Part shown: positions 24,656 to 32,675 of the stretch, in pieces | How positions within the stretch are numbered: the stretch's first letter is position 1 | Layout: every line of letters starts with the position of its first letter | Source: CAWCDJ01 sp963796485 | Lineage (GTDB): Bacteria; Acidobacteriota; Terriglobia; Bryobacterales; Bryobacteraceae | Reading direction: 5' to 3' | Assembly: GCA_963796485.1 (NCBI GenBank) | Contig: CAWCLV010000003.1 | Location: 248,001 to 312,000 of the forward strand | DNA: 64,000 nt | The notes under the pieces: model-generated | Databases searched by the model: none | What the model was told of the DNA's origin: nothing | What the model saw: the letters and a program-made list of their open reading frames with translations, nothing else | Translations under genes and position numbers: made by a program

Positions 24656-25984
24656 TTACACCACAGTTACGCTTTCGCCCACTAAAGAGTTGGGTCCAGA
24701 GCGTGTCACCCGTACGGGTAAATACAACCCGATCAGTGAGTTGCCGTTGGCATCGGGGTGCGTAAAGTTGAGTGTGCGATTGTCGGAGGTGCGTCCGATC
24801 CATTGCCCGAGCGACTGGTGCCGGCCTTCGACCAGCACTTCGCGCACCTGTCCGATCATCTCGGCGTTGCGCCGGATCTGGATGGCGCGCTGCTTTTCCT
24901 GCAGAATCGTCAGGCGGCGCGTCTTCTCCTCTTCGGCGATGCGGTCGCCCATCTCGATGGCCGCGGTGTTGGGCCTGGGGGAGTATTTGAAACTGAACGC
25001 GGAATCGTACTGAACTTCGTCCATCAGGTCGAGCGTCTGCTGGAAGTCGTCTTCCGTCTCGCCGGGGAACCCGACGATGATATCGGTGGTGATGGAGTAT
25101 TTCCGCCGCGCCGACTTCAGCCAGTCGATGCGGCGCATGTACTCGTCGCGGGTGTAGAGCCGGTCCATGGCAGCAAGCACCCGGCTCGAACCGGACTGTA
25201 CCGGCAGGTGAACGTGATCGCAAATCGCGGGATTGGCATCCATGGCGTCCACGATCCGCTTGATGAAATCGCGGGGATGCGAAGTGGTGTAGCGCACGCG
25301 GCGAATACCTGGAATCCCGGCGACACGGGCGAGCAGGGCGGCAAAATCCCAACCGGCCGGCGAGGGGTCGCGGTAGCTGTTCACGTTTTGCCCGAGAAGC
25401 TGGATTTCGGTGTAGCCGCGCCCGGCCAAACCGCGCGCCTCGGCCATCACGCTTTCGCCCGTCCGGCTGCGCTCGGGTCCCCGGGTGAACGGAACCACGC
25501 AATACGCGCAGGATTTGTCGCACCCTTCGATGATCGTGATATAGGCGCGGTGCGGGTTGTCACGGCGCGTGAACGGAGTGTCGAACGTTTCATCCGTGTC
25601 CAGGCTGAGCCCGGTGACATGCCGGTTGCCGGCTTCGAGTTGGACCAGCATCTCGCCCAGCCTCGTATAACTGGCCGAACCCGCAACCAGGCTGACGTGC
25701 GGCGCGCGGTCGAAAATCTTTTCCCCCTCCTGCTGCGCCACGCAGCCGAGGACTCCGAAGATTTTGCCCTTCCCCGCCTCGCGCTTAAAATTCTGAAGCC
25801 GGCTGAACACCTTTTGCTCCGCCTTGTCCCGGATGCTGCACGTGTTGTAGAGCACCAGGGCGGCGGCTTCGGGAGTCTCCACTTGCGAATAGCCCTGCGC
25901 CAGAAGGGTGCCGACCACCTTCTCGGAATCGTGGGCATTCATCTGGCAGCCGAAGGTTTCTAAGTAGAAGGTTTTCCCAGACAC
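24656..25984 (-). CDS. miaB: tRNA-2-methylthio-N6-dimethylallyladenosine synthase
   Basis: Radical SAM methylthiotransferase that converts i6A37 to ms2i6A37 in tRNA. The 442 residues show the N-terminal UPF0004 domain with its three cluster cysteines (ETFGCQMN, LYNTCSIRDKA, LGCVAQ), the radical SAM motif CDKSCAYC and a C-terminal TRAM domain. The likely start is GTG 25984. It leads the reverse operon that ends in tyrS. Confidence 0.97.
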   Translation of the reverse strand: MSGKTFYLETFGCQMNAHDSEKVVGTLLAQGYSQVETPEAAALVLYNTCSIRDKAEQKVFSRLQNFKREAGKGKIFGVLGCVAQQEGEKIFDRAPHVSLVAGSASYTRLGEMLVQLEAGNRHVTGLSLDTDETFDTPFTRRDNPHRAYITIIEGCDKSCAYCVVPFTRGPERSRTGESVMAEARGLAGRGYTEIQLLGQNVNSYRDPSPAGWDFAALLARVAGIPGIRRVRYTTSHPRDFIKRIVDAMDANPAICDHVHLPVQSGSSRVLAAMDRLYTRDEYMRRIDWLKSARRKYSITTDIIVGFPGETEDDFQQTLDLMDEVQYDSAFSFKYSPRPNTAAIEMGDRIAEEEKTRRLTILQEKQRAIQIRRNAEMIGQVREVLVEGRHQSLGQWIGRTSDNRTLNFTHPDANGNSLIGLYLPVRVTRSGPNSLVGESVTVV

Positions 25985-26096
25985 TATTTCTCTATTGTAG
26001 ACGGAGTCGCGATGGGGCGCTGCCGCGAGGTTGCACGCAAGCGGGGGCCGCGTGCCTCAGGGTGATAAACTGGAGGGGAATCGGAGGGCTGCCGGC

Positions 26097-26759
26097 ATGA
26101 AATTCTTTCTGGATACTGCGAACCTGAACGAGTTGAAGAAGGGCGCCAGTTGGGGAATTGTCGATGGCGTGACGACTAACCCGTCGTTGATCGCCAAAGA
26201 AGGTAAGCCGCTGGAAGAACAGGTCCGGCTGATCTGCGACATCGTGGACGGAGATGTCAGCGCCGAAGTCGTTTCCACCGACTCCGCGAAGATGATCAGC
26301 GAAGGCCGGCGCCTGGCGAAGATCCACAAAAATATCGTGGTCAAGTGCCCGCTTACGCGGGACGGCATCATGGCCACGAAGGCCCTGAGTACGGAGGGGA
26401 TCCGGGTCAATGTGACGCTGTGCTTTTCCGCTTCCCAGGCGTTGATCGCGGCGAAGGCGGGGGCGTACATCATCAGCCCGTTCGTCGGACGGATCGACGA
26501 TATCAGTTGGAACGGGATGGACCTGATCCGGCAGATCGTACAGATTTACAAGAATTACGGGTATAAGACCCAAATTCTGGCGGCTTCGCTCCGCTCGCCC
26601 ACGCACGTGGTGGAATCCGCCCTGGCGGGAGCCCACATCGGGACGATGCCTTTCAAAGTGTTGGATGCGCTGTTCAATCATCCGCTGACCGACAAGGGCC
26701 TGGAGCAGTTCCTGAAGGACTGGGCCAAGGTATTTCAGGAGGCGCCCGTAGCGGGATAG
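26097..26759 (+). CDS. tal: Transaldolase / fructose-6-phosphate aldolase family
   Basis: A 220-residue short transaldolase of the TalC/MipB subfamily, a TIM barrel forming a Schiff base with Lys in IVVKCPLT. The N-terminus MKFFLDTANLNELK and GVTTNPSLIAKEG are family signatures. ATG 26097 has GGAGGG 8-13 bases upstream; the longer open frame has no support. It links the pentose phosphate pathway and glycolysis or cleaves fructose-6-phosphate; sequence alone does not separate these. Confidence 0.93.
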   Translation: MKFFLDTANLNELKKGASWGIVDGVTTNPSLIAKEGKPLEEQVRLICDIVDGDVSAEVVSTDSAKMISEGRRLAKIHKNIVVKCPLTRDGIMATKALSTEGIRVNVTLCFSASQALIAAKAGAYIISPFVGRIDDISWNGMDLIRQIVQIYKNYGYKTQILAASLRSPTHVVESALAGAHIGTMPFKVLDALFNHPLTDKGLEQFLKDWAKVFQEAPVAG

Positions 26760-26776
26760 CTACGCCGTAAACAAAC

Positions 26777-27193
26777 ATGCCGGGGGCTCTGGCTTGGTCG
26801 TTCACGGCCGCCTATGGGGTAACCATCGGGCTTGCCGTGCTGCTTGCGGTGATCGCAGCACTGATCGGGTTTCGCGCGTGGAAGCGTTCGCGCATTCCGC
26901 CCGAGGAACGGGAGCGCGTGCGGCGGGTGCAGTTGGCCGCTGCCGGAAAGATGGGTGACGCCACCGTGGTGGAGGTGAGGGAGCAGCATCTGTTCTACGC
27001 CTACACCGTGCGGGGAGTGGAGTACACCGCTTCCCAGGATGTCAGCCTGCTGCTCGACCGGGTTCCGCCGGATTTGACCGAGGTACAGACGGTCGCCGTA
27101 CGCTACGATCCGCGCAATCCCGCAAATTCCATTGTGGTGGCCGAGAATTGGAGTGGCCTGCGCGTGGGAACACCCCGGCAGCGCGCCTATTGA
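26777..27193 (+). CDS. Membrane-anchored DUF3592-like protein
   Basis: A 138-residue protein with one N-terminal transmembrane helix (about residues 10-33) followed by a basic stop-transfer (RAWKRSR). The beta-rich domain runs ATVVEVREQHLFYAYTVRGVEYTASQDV to VRYDPRNPANSIVVAENW, which fits the DUF3592 pattern. Function unknown. It lies 17 bases after the transaldolase and overlaps the convergent lipoprotein gene by seven bases. Confidence 0.7.
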   Translation: MPGALAWSFTAAYGVTIGLAVLLAVIAALIGFRAWKRSRIPPEERERVRRVQLAAAGKMGDATVVEVREQHLFYAYTVRGVEYTASQDVSLLLDRVPPDLTEVQTVAVRYDPRNPANSIVVAENWSGLRVGTPRQRAY

Positions 27194-27678
27194 GACAGCC
27201 CGCGGTCGCACTCGGCGACTGCCGCCTGCGCCTCTTTGAGCCGGCGGGCGCTATCGGGAGTCTGCGGTTTCCAGTTCTTCCAGCGCATGACGTTTTTCTG
27301 AAAAGCGAGCCGGGCCCAGCCGTAGTGCCGGTTCGCCAGGAGCATCCTGCCGTATAACCGGTCGAGGTCGGAAGCGGCTTCCATGGCACCGAGCGTAGGA
27401 TGGATCGGCGCCAAAAGCCGTGCCTGGACAGGCTGCGCGGCAGTGACGATCTCCGCGGCGCGATCCGCCTTGCCGCTTTCGAACAGCTTCAAAGCTTCGC
27501 GGTTCATGCCGGCCAGTTGCTCGACCGTCCGGGGGTACCACGATTCGGTGGTCGGATCGACCGCGGGCTTCGCCACAGGGGCGGGCGGCGGGGAACATCC
27601 GGCCAGAAAAATGGCGACGATCGCGGCGGAAGCGCTAGCGCATTTCCTTGCTGTTGGCCGTAGCCGGCTCGGGGCCAT
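27187..27678 (-). CDS. Putative lipoprotein
   Basis: A 163-residue protein with an Arg/Lys-rich N-terminus and a lipobox (IFLAGCS), so Cys27 is probably lipidated after signal peptidase II cleavage. The mature part begins Pro/Ala-rich and continues as helices (ALKLFESGKADRAAEIVTAA, then LYGRMLLANRHYGWARLAFQ), suggestive of TPR-like helices. The start ATG 27678 lies inside the end of the pilin gene, an overlap of 44 bases, implying coupled expression and perhaps a link to pilus assembly. Confidence 0.72.
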   Translation of the reverse strand: MAPSRLRPTARKCASASAAIVAIFLAGCSPPPAPVAKPAVDPTTESWYPRTVEQLAGMNREALKLFESGKADRAAEIVTAAQPVQARLLAPIHPTLGAMEAASDLDRLYGRMLLANRHYGWARLAFQKNVMRWKNWKPQTPDSARRLKEAQAAVAECDRGLSQ

Positions 27679-28102
27679 AGTTTTCGCGGATCACCATGGT
27701 CTGATCCGAGTAGAAAGTCTTGCTGCCGCTGCTCCCGTAGTTAACCGGGTTGGCGGTGATAACGTACCCGCCCGGAGTTCCGGTGAGGGTAAATTTGAAA
27801 CCTTGCTTCTCGCCATTGGCGAGATCGTTGCCGATCAGGTCCGCGGCGTTCGGACCCGCCGCACCGCTCGCGGGCGGCCCGAGTTCGGCCAGAGACACGG
27901 CATAACGGCCGTATTGCGACTGGTACTGCACTTCCATCTGGTGAATGGTCTGAATCGCTTTGACGGCGGCAGTCTCCCGCATGTACATCTGGGTACGGTT
28001 GTACTTCGGGACGGCGATCGTGATGATGATCAAGATGATCGCGATCACGATCAGCAACTCGATCAGCGAAAAACCTCTTCGGCGCGCTCTGCGGTTGAAC
28101 AT
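27635..28102 (-). CDS. Type IV pilin-like (pseudopilin) protein
   Basis: A 155-residue prepilin. The type III signal RRRRG^FSLIELL with Glu at +5 and the following 20-residue hydrophobic helix (ending IITIAVPKYN) is diagnostic; prepilin peptidase would cut after Gly. The globular part contains YGRYAVSLAELG, common in acidobacterial pilins and type II secretion pseudopilins. I use ATG 28102 (MFNRRARRRGFS), which gives the normal short leader. No pilus assembly genes are adjacent, so it could be a minor pilin, major pilin or pseudopilin. Confidence 0.88.
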   Translation of the reverse strand: MFNRRARRRGFSLIELLIVIAIILIIITIAVPKYNRTQMYMRETAAVKAIQTIHQMEVQYQSQYGRYAVSLAELGPPASGAAGPNAADLIGNDLANGEKQGFKFTLTGTPGGYVITANPVNYGSSGSKTFYSDQTMVIRENYGPEPATANSKEMR

Positions 28103-28164
28103 ACGTTTACCCTTACATTCTATGACGCCGCGGTGCCGCAAAACGTGGAGCGCCGATGAATGGG

Positions 28165-28683
28165 TCAGCCCTGCTTCGGGCGCTCTTTGGCAGCTTCGGC
28201 TTCGGCGTCTTCTTTGATGCGCAGCAGGTGGCTTGGTCGAGAATCGAGCGGCGCGTCTTATCGGACAACGCGTTCCATAGGCCGTCGAGGTCGTCTTCCG
28301 ACATGTACGTCCGCTGCGCGGTGGTTTGCACCGTACAATCCTGGGCGATGCCCTCCAGGATATGCAGCCACCCGGTGGTCACGCCCTGCCGGTGAGCGGG
28401 GTCGATGAAGCCGATCGCGCGATGCCGCAGGTCCACATGGGTTCCGCCGGGCCGCTGCTCCAGCTTCACTTCGACGTGGTTCAGGGCCGGGCAGGACATG
28501 AACATGGGTCCGCTCAGTTCCGGCAGCACCGGCGGCTTGATCACCTGCGCGTGCCCCCCACAGATGGCCGATTCCGTTGCCGCGATCGCGGAACCCGCTC
28601 CTCAGGGCGGCGTTCTCGAGCATCTCTTCCCGCACACCGGATCGCGCATCGCCGTCTTCTTCAAAGAAGTCCTCGAATCTCAT
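28165..28683 (-). pseudogene. Decayed SRPBCC + ArsR-type regulator locus
   Basis: Reading down the reverse strand, a frame from ATG 28683 reaches GNGIGHLWG and then loses homology. One base removed from the G-run at about 28559-28564 restores GHAQVIKPPVLPELSGPMFM..., a good match to SRPBCC (AHSA1-like) proteins, to about 28335. The same frame continues into MSEDDLDGLWNALSDKTRRS (ATG 28302-28304), the classic beginning of an ArsR regulator, but after about 24 residues it degenerates. Another frame ends it with HLLRIKEDAEAEAAKERPKQ and TGA 28165-28167, which looks like an ArsR C-terminus. So one +1 frameshift and one internal deletion of an estimated 50 codons are inferred. Confidence 0.6.
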
Positions 28684-28952
28684 GACTCCACGGTTGGACT
28701 GTCATGAACTCCACGCGTTCTTGAAGAGATGCCTCTTGTCTGCAAGGAAAATCAGCTTACAGAGTTTGCCTTTGGTGAGTTCGGGCAGGCCCGACTGGCC
28801 AAATAGAGATCGTCAAGTATATTCACGCCGAGTTTCTCGCCCGGACTACACCGGTAAGGTGCGACTGCGGCTCCGGCGCTCTCCGGTTGCCGATTCCCAT
28901 GAGGTACGCTACCCATTATGGCGTGGCGCCAACATTCAACCCGGAGGAAATC

Positions 28953-29990
28953 ATGACTTCGACCAGAAGGAACTTCGCGAGGCATTCGCTTGCCTGTCTC
29001 GGGGCCTTAGCTGCGGGCGGACCCGCGCGAGGCCAGTCGCGGGGCCGCGGTAAGTCGAAACGCGACCTCATGATGGACGTGCTGAACCTGGGAGCGACCC
29101 CGGCCTACATCCCGGCCGCGTTCTTCATGCACTTTGGCGTGCGGGGCGATGCCGCATTGAAGGCGCATCTGAACTATTTCCGCGGCACGGAGATGGATTT
29201 CGTGAAAATCCAGTTCGATGAGCAGACGATGCCGGCCAACAGTGACATCAAGGCGCCTCGGGACTGGGCTAAAATTCCCATCTATCCCGAGAAATGGTGG
29301 GAGCCCTCGCTGTACCTCCTGAAAAGCCTGGTCCGGGAGGCGAAATCCGAGGCGTTGATCATTCAAACCCTGTATTCGCCCTACCAGATGGCCAAGCAGG
29401 TGGTGCCCTGGCAAAAACTGGTGGAGCACGTCAACCAGGACGCCGAAGCGGTTTCCCGAGGGATGGAAAACGTCACTCTTTCGCTCGTGAACTTCGTCCA
29501 GGCTGCTTCACGGGCGGGGGTGGATGGCTTCTACATGTGTTCGCAGGGCGGCGAGACCAACCGGATCGCCGATCGCACCCTCTTCAACCGCACCATCAAA
29601 GCGTACGACATGATGCTCTACAAAGAGGTCTCGCAACTCACCTCCTACAACATCATGCACCTCTGCGACTACGAGGGCTCCTATCAGGATTTCGCCCCGC
29701 GGTTTCGCGATTATCCGGGACACGTCGTCAACGTCCCGCTCTCGGCGGATGGCAAGCCTCTGTCCCTGCAACAGGCGGCCGCCATGTTCAAGCGCCCGGT
29801 CATGGGCGGGATGGAGCGCCTCGGCGTCCTGAGCACGGGCAGCCCGGAGCAGGCGAGGAGCGCCGCAATGCAAGTCCTCAAGAACGCTCCGGCGCACGTG
29901 ATCCTCGGCGCCGACTGCACCGTCAGTTCCAAGACGCCGATCGAGAACCTCAGGGCGGCCATCAGAACGGCTCACGCGTTCAGGGCCTGA
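28953..29990 (+). CDS. Tat-exported uroporphyrinogen-decarboxylase-like protein
   Basis: A 345-residue protein that starts MTSTRRNFARHSLACLGALA, a twin-arginine signal. The remainder is a TIM-barrel of the URO-D-like family (FVKIQFDEQTMPAN, YMCSQGGETNR, YNIMHLCDYEG, VILGADCTVSSKTP). Export argues against a haem role; members of this branch sit in carbohydrate or methyl-transfer clusters. GGAGGAAA lies 5 bases before ATG 28953. It precedes the aldehyde dehydrogenase/aldolase pair by 172 bases. Confidence 0.72.
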   Translation: MTSTRRNFARHSLACLGALAAGGPARGQSRGRGKSKRDLMMDVLNLGATPAYIPAAFFMHFGVRGDAALKAHLNYFRGTEMDFVKIQFDEQTMPANSDIKAPRDWAKIPIYPEKWWEPSLYLLKSLVREAKSEALIIQTLYSPYQMAKQVVPWQKLVEHVNQDAEAVSRGMENVTLSLVNFVQAASRAGVDGFYMCSQGGETNRIADRTLFNRTIKAYDMMLYKEVSQLTSYNIMHLCDYEGSYQDFAPRFRDYPGHVVNVPLSADGKPLSLQQAAAMFKRPVMGGMERLGVLSTGSPEQARSAAMQVLKNAPAHVILGADCTVSSKTPIENLRAAIRTAHAFRA

Positions 29991-30036
29991 CTTTTCATCG
30001 CCGATCGTGCGCAGCAATCGGCCCGCAGCGGCTAGG

Positions 30037-30066
30037 CACAGAGCCGCGACGCGTAAGGGAGCGGGC
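30037..30066 (+). repeat. Short dispersed repeat, copy 1
   Basis: CACAGAGCCGCGAC followed by a variable triplet or so and AAGGGAGCGGG; a near-identical element occurs at 38853-38880. Both lie in short intergenic gaps. Confidence 0.55.
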
Positions 30067-30162
30067 CGCAGCGGCTTCCACGGAAATCCGCGATTGTTGA
30101 CCGTCGCCCTCGCTTCCCGATACGATAGGCGTTTCCCTCCCGTCAGTGGGTGAGTTGTATCA

Positions 30163-31623
30163 ATGAACGAAGCACTGGGAAAGGCAGCCGTCGAAATGAG
30201 TTCCGCGAACGAGCAACTCGTAGCCGAGATCGCCCGTGAAGTGATCAAGCGCCTCGAGGAACGGCTCGGCCCCTTGCCCGTGAACGGCCACGCCGGCGGT
30301 GGCGAGAGCGGCGTTTTTCCGACTGTCGATGGTGCGGTGAAAGCCGCGCAGGCTGCCCAGCCCAAAGTGGCCGCGCTCAGCCTGGATGACCGCGCGCGGC
30401 TCTGCGGCGTGATTCGCCGCCTGTGCCACGACAACGCTGCCGAATGGGGACGCATTGAGCTGGAGGAGACCAAGCTCGGGCGCCTCGACCACAAGATCAC
30501 CAAGCTCAAAAACATCCGGCTCACGGTGGGCGCGGAGGCCATGGGGAGCGAAGCCAAAACGGATGCCGCGGGGCTCTGCCTCATCGAGCATGCGCCCTGG
30601 GGAGTCATCGGCATGGTGCTGCCGGCCACCCACTCGGTTCCTACGATGGCGACCAACGCGATCAACATTCTCGCGGCCGGCAACACGGGCGTCTTCAGCC
30701 CGCACCCGGCCGGGGCGAACGTCGCGCGCCTGGCGCTCAAGGCGTTCAATCGCGAAATCGAACGCGAATTCGGCATCGCCGACACGCTGACCACCACCGC
30801 GGAAGCCACCATCAAAACCGCCGAGGAGATCTTCACGCACAGCGGCGTCGCGCTACTCTGTGTCACCGGCGGCCCGGGCGTCGTCAAGGCGGCCGCACGG
30901 TCCGGTAAGCGCGTCATCGCCGCCGGCCCAGGCAATCCCCCGGTCGTGATTGATGCGTCGGCCGACTTCGATGCCGCCGCCAAGGCGATCGTCGCCGGAG
31001 CGAGCTTCGACAACAATCTTCTCTGCATCGGCGAAAAGGAAGTTTTCGTGGTCGCCGCCGCGGCCGATGCATTCCTCGCCGCGATGCGGCGCGCCGGGGC
31101 CGTTCAACTCGATGCGGCCGCGATCAACCGCCTCACGAAAGCCGTTTTTCGCTTCGACGACCCCGCCGCGCACTGCGGAGCCCACGTCAAGAAAGAGTTC
31201 GTCGGCAAGGACGTGCCGGTTCTTGCGCAAGCCGCCGGCATTCAGGCGCCCGCCGGGACGGATCTGCTCTTCGGCGAAACCGAAGAGGACCACCCGTTCG
31301 TGCAGGAAGAGCAGATGATGCCGTTTCTTCCGGTGGTCCGGGTACCGGACGTGGACACCGCGATCGCCGCCTCCGTCCGCGCCGAACACGGCTACGGGCA
31401 CACCGCGATCATTCACACGCGCGATGTGGAAACCGCGACCCGCATGGCGCGCGCCATGAATACCACGCTCTTCGTGCACAATGGCCCGTGCTTCGCGTCT
31501 TTGAGCGCGCCGAGCTACCTCAGCCACAGCATCGCCACTCCGACCGGAGAAGGCGTCACCACGCCCCTCACCTTCACGCGAGAGAGGCGGTACGTGATCA
31601 GCGGAGCGCTCAGAGTGCTCTAA
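30163..31623 (+). CDS. CoA-acylating aldehyde dehydrogenase, microcompartment type
   Basis: A 486-residue PduP/EutE-like enzyme oxidising an aldehyde (lactaldehyde or propionaldehyde are likely) to acyl-CoA with NAD+. The catalytic Cys is Cys288 (NNLLCIGEKEVFV). Residues 16-35 form an amphipathic helix (NEQLVAEIAREVIKRLEERL) separated by a Gly/Pro linker from the enzyme; this is the typical encapsulation peptide that targets PduP to a bacterial microcompartment. The downstream aldolase starts in its stop codon. No shell gene is in the window. The Planctomycetes-type fucose/rhamnose organelle uses this enzyme pair, which is the best parallel. Confidence 0.9.
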   Translation: MNEALGKAAVEMSSANEQLVAEIAREVIKRLEERLGPLPVNGHAGGGESGVFPTVDGAVKAAQAAQPKVAALSLDDRARLCGVIRRLCHDNAAEWGRIELEETKLGRLDHKITKLKNIRLTVGAEAMGSEAKTDAAGLCLIEHAPWGVIGMVLPATHSVPTMATNAINILAAGNTGVFSPHPAGANVARLALKAFNREIEREFGIADTLTTTAEATIKTAEEIFTHSGVALLCVTGGPGVVKAAARSGKRVIAAGPGNPPVVIDASADFDAAAKAIVAGASFDNNLLCIGEKEVFVVAAAADAFLAAMRRAGAVQLDAAAINRLTKAVFRFDDPAAHCGAHVKKEFVGKDVPVLAQAAGIQAPAGTDLLFGETEEDHPFVQEEQMMPFLPVVRVPDVDTAIAASVRAEHGYGHTAIIHTRDVETATRMARAMNTTLFVHNGPCFASLSAPSYLSHSIATPTGEGVTTPLTFTRERRYVISGALRVL

Positions 31624-32672
31624 TGGATTTTGGCCCAATGACCATCGACCTTACTGGACTGAAAGTCATCACTCTCGGGGATATCGAAAGCGCCGCCCAA
31701 AAGGGCGCCCGGGAAGTCGTCACGGTGGAGAACGCCATTCTGACGCCTTCCGCAAGAGAGGCGCTGGCGGTCCGCGGAATCGGCCGGCGGAGCGCCAACG
31801 GAACAGCCACCGAGCCGGGACCGGCAGGGAGCGGGCACCCGGCATTCGATTCCGCGGAGGCCCGGGCGATCAAGGAAGAGATCTGCGCGGTCGGCAAGAA
31901 GCTCTGGCTGCGTTCGTATGTCGATGGCAACGGCGGCAACATCTCTTATCGCATCGGCCCGAACGAAGTCATCTGCACTCCCACTCTCTGCAGCAAGTAC
32001 GACCTCACGCCCGAGCAACTTTGCCTGGTGGACCTCACCGGCAAGCAACTTGCCGGCGGCCGGCCCCGCACCAGCGAAATTCTGATGCACCTCGAAATCT
32101 ACAAGGAGGTGCCCGAGGCGAAGGCCGTGGTCCATTGCCATCCGCCGCATGCCACGGCGTATGCCATCAGCGGCAAGGTTCCGCCCACCTGCATCATCCC
32201 CGAGTATGAGGTGTTTATCGGGAAGGTGGCGATGTCGCCTTACGAGACGCCGGGAACCAGGGAGTTCGCGCAAACCGTAATCCCGTTCGTCAAGACGCAC
32301 AACAGCGTGCTTCTCTCGAACCACGGCATCGTTTGCTGGGGCGACACCGTCACCCACGCCGAGTGGTATGCCGAAGTGCTCGACACGTATTGCTGGACGC
32401 TCATGTGCGCGCAGCAAATCGGCGGCCCCACCTTCATCGGCGACAACAAGGCCGTCGATCTCCTTAAGATCAAACAGAAGCTCGGCCTGCCCGACCCGCG
32501 CCACGAAATGAAGGACTGCCAGATCTGCGACCTGCCCGACACGCCGGGCTCCATCGCCCTGACGCCGCGTCCCTGCGTGAACGGCGATTCCGGATTGAGC
32601 AGCGATGAGATGGAGCGCCTGGTGCGGGCCGTCACCGATGAAGTGCTGGCGGCCCTCTCCAGGCGCAAATAG
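31623..32672 (+). CDS. Class II aldolase, microcompartment-associated type
   Basis: A 349-residue zinc aldolase that probably cleaves L-fuculose-1-phosphate or L-rhamnulose-1-phosphate to lactaldehyde and DHAP. The catalytic block GNGGNISYRIG and zinc ligands VVHCHPPHATAY and LLSNHGIV are present. About 80 residues precede the domain, including ILTPSAREALAVRGI, an 'LTPxAR' type motif seen in microcompartment proteins. The last 24 residues (SSDEMERLVRAVTDEVLAAL...) form an encapsulation-peptide-like helix. ATG 31623 overlaps the dehydrogenase stop (TAATG); ATG 31638 is an alternative. Confidence 0.88.
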   Translation: MDFGPMTIDLTGLKVITLGDIESAAQKGAREVVTVENAILTPSAREALAVRGIGRRSANGTATEPGPAGSGHPAFDSAEARAIKEEICAVGKKLWLRSYVDGNGGNISYRIGPNEVICTPTLCSKYDLTPEQLCLVDLTGKQLAGGRPRTSEILMHLEIYKEVPEAKAVVHCHPPHATAYAISGKVPPTCIIPEYEVFIGKVAMSPYETPGTREFAQTVIPFVKTHNSVLLSNHGIVCWGDTVTHAEWYAEVLDTYCWTLMCAQQIGGPTFIGDNKAVDLLKIKQKLGLPDPRHEMKDCQICDLPDTPGSIALTPRPCVNGDSGLSSDEMERLVRAVTDEVLAALSRRK

Positions 32673-32675
32673 AAT

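Noticed and set aside
28729..28806. 25-codon frame (ending FGEFGQARLAK)
   Set aside because: Too short, no good ribosome site, no context; possibly a remnant of the neighbouring decayed locus.
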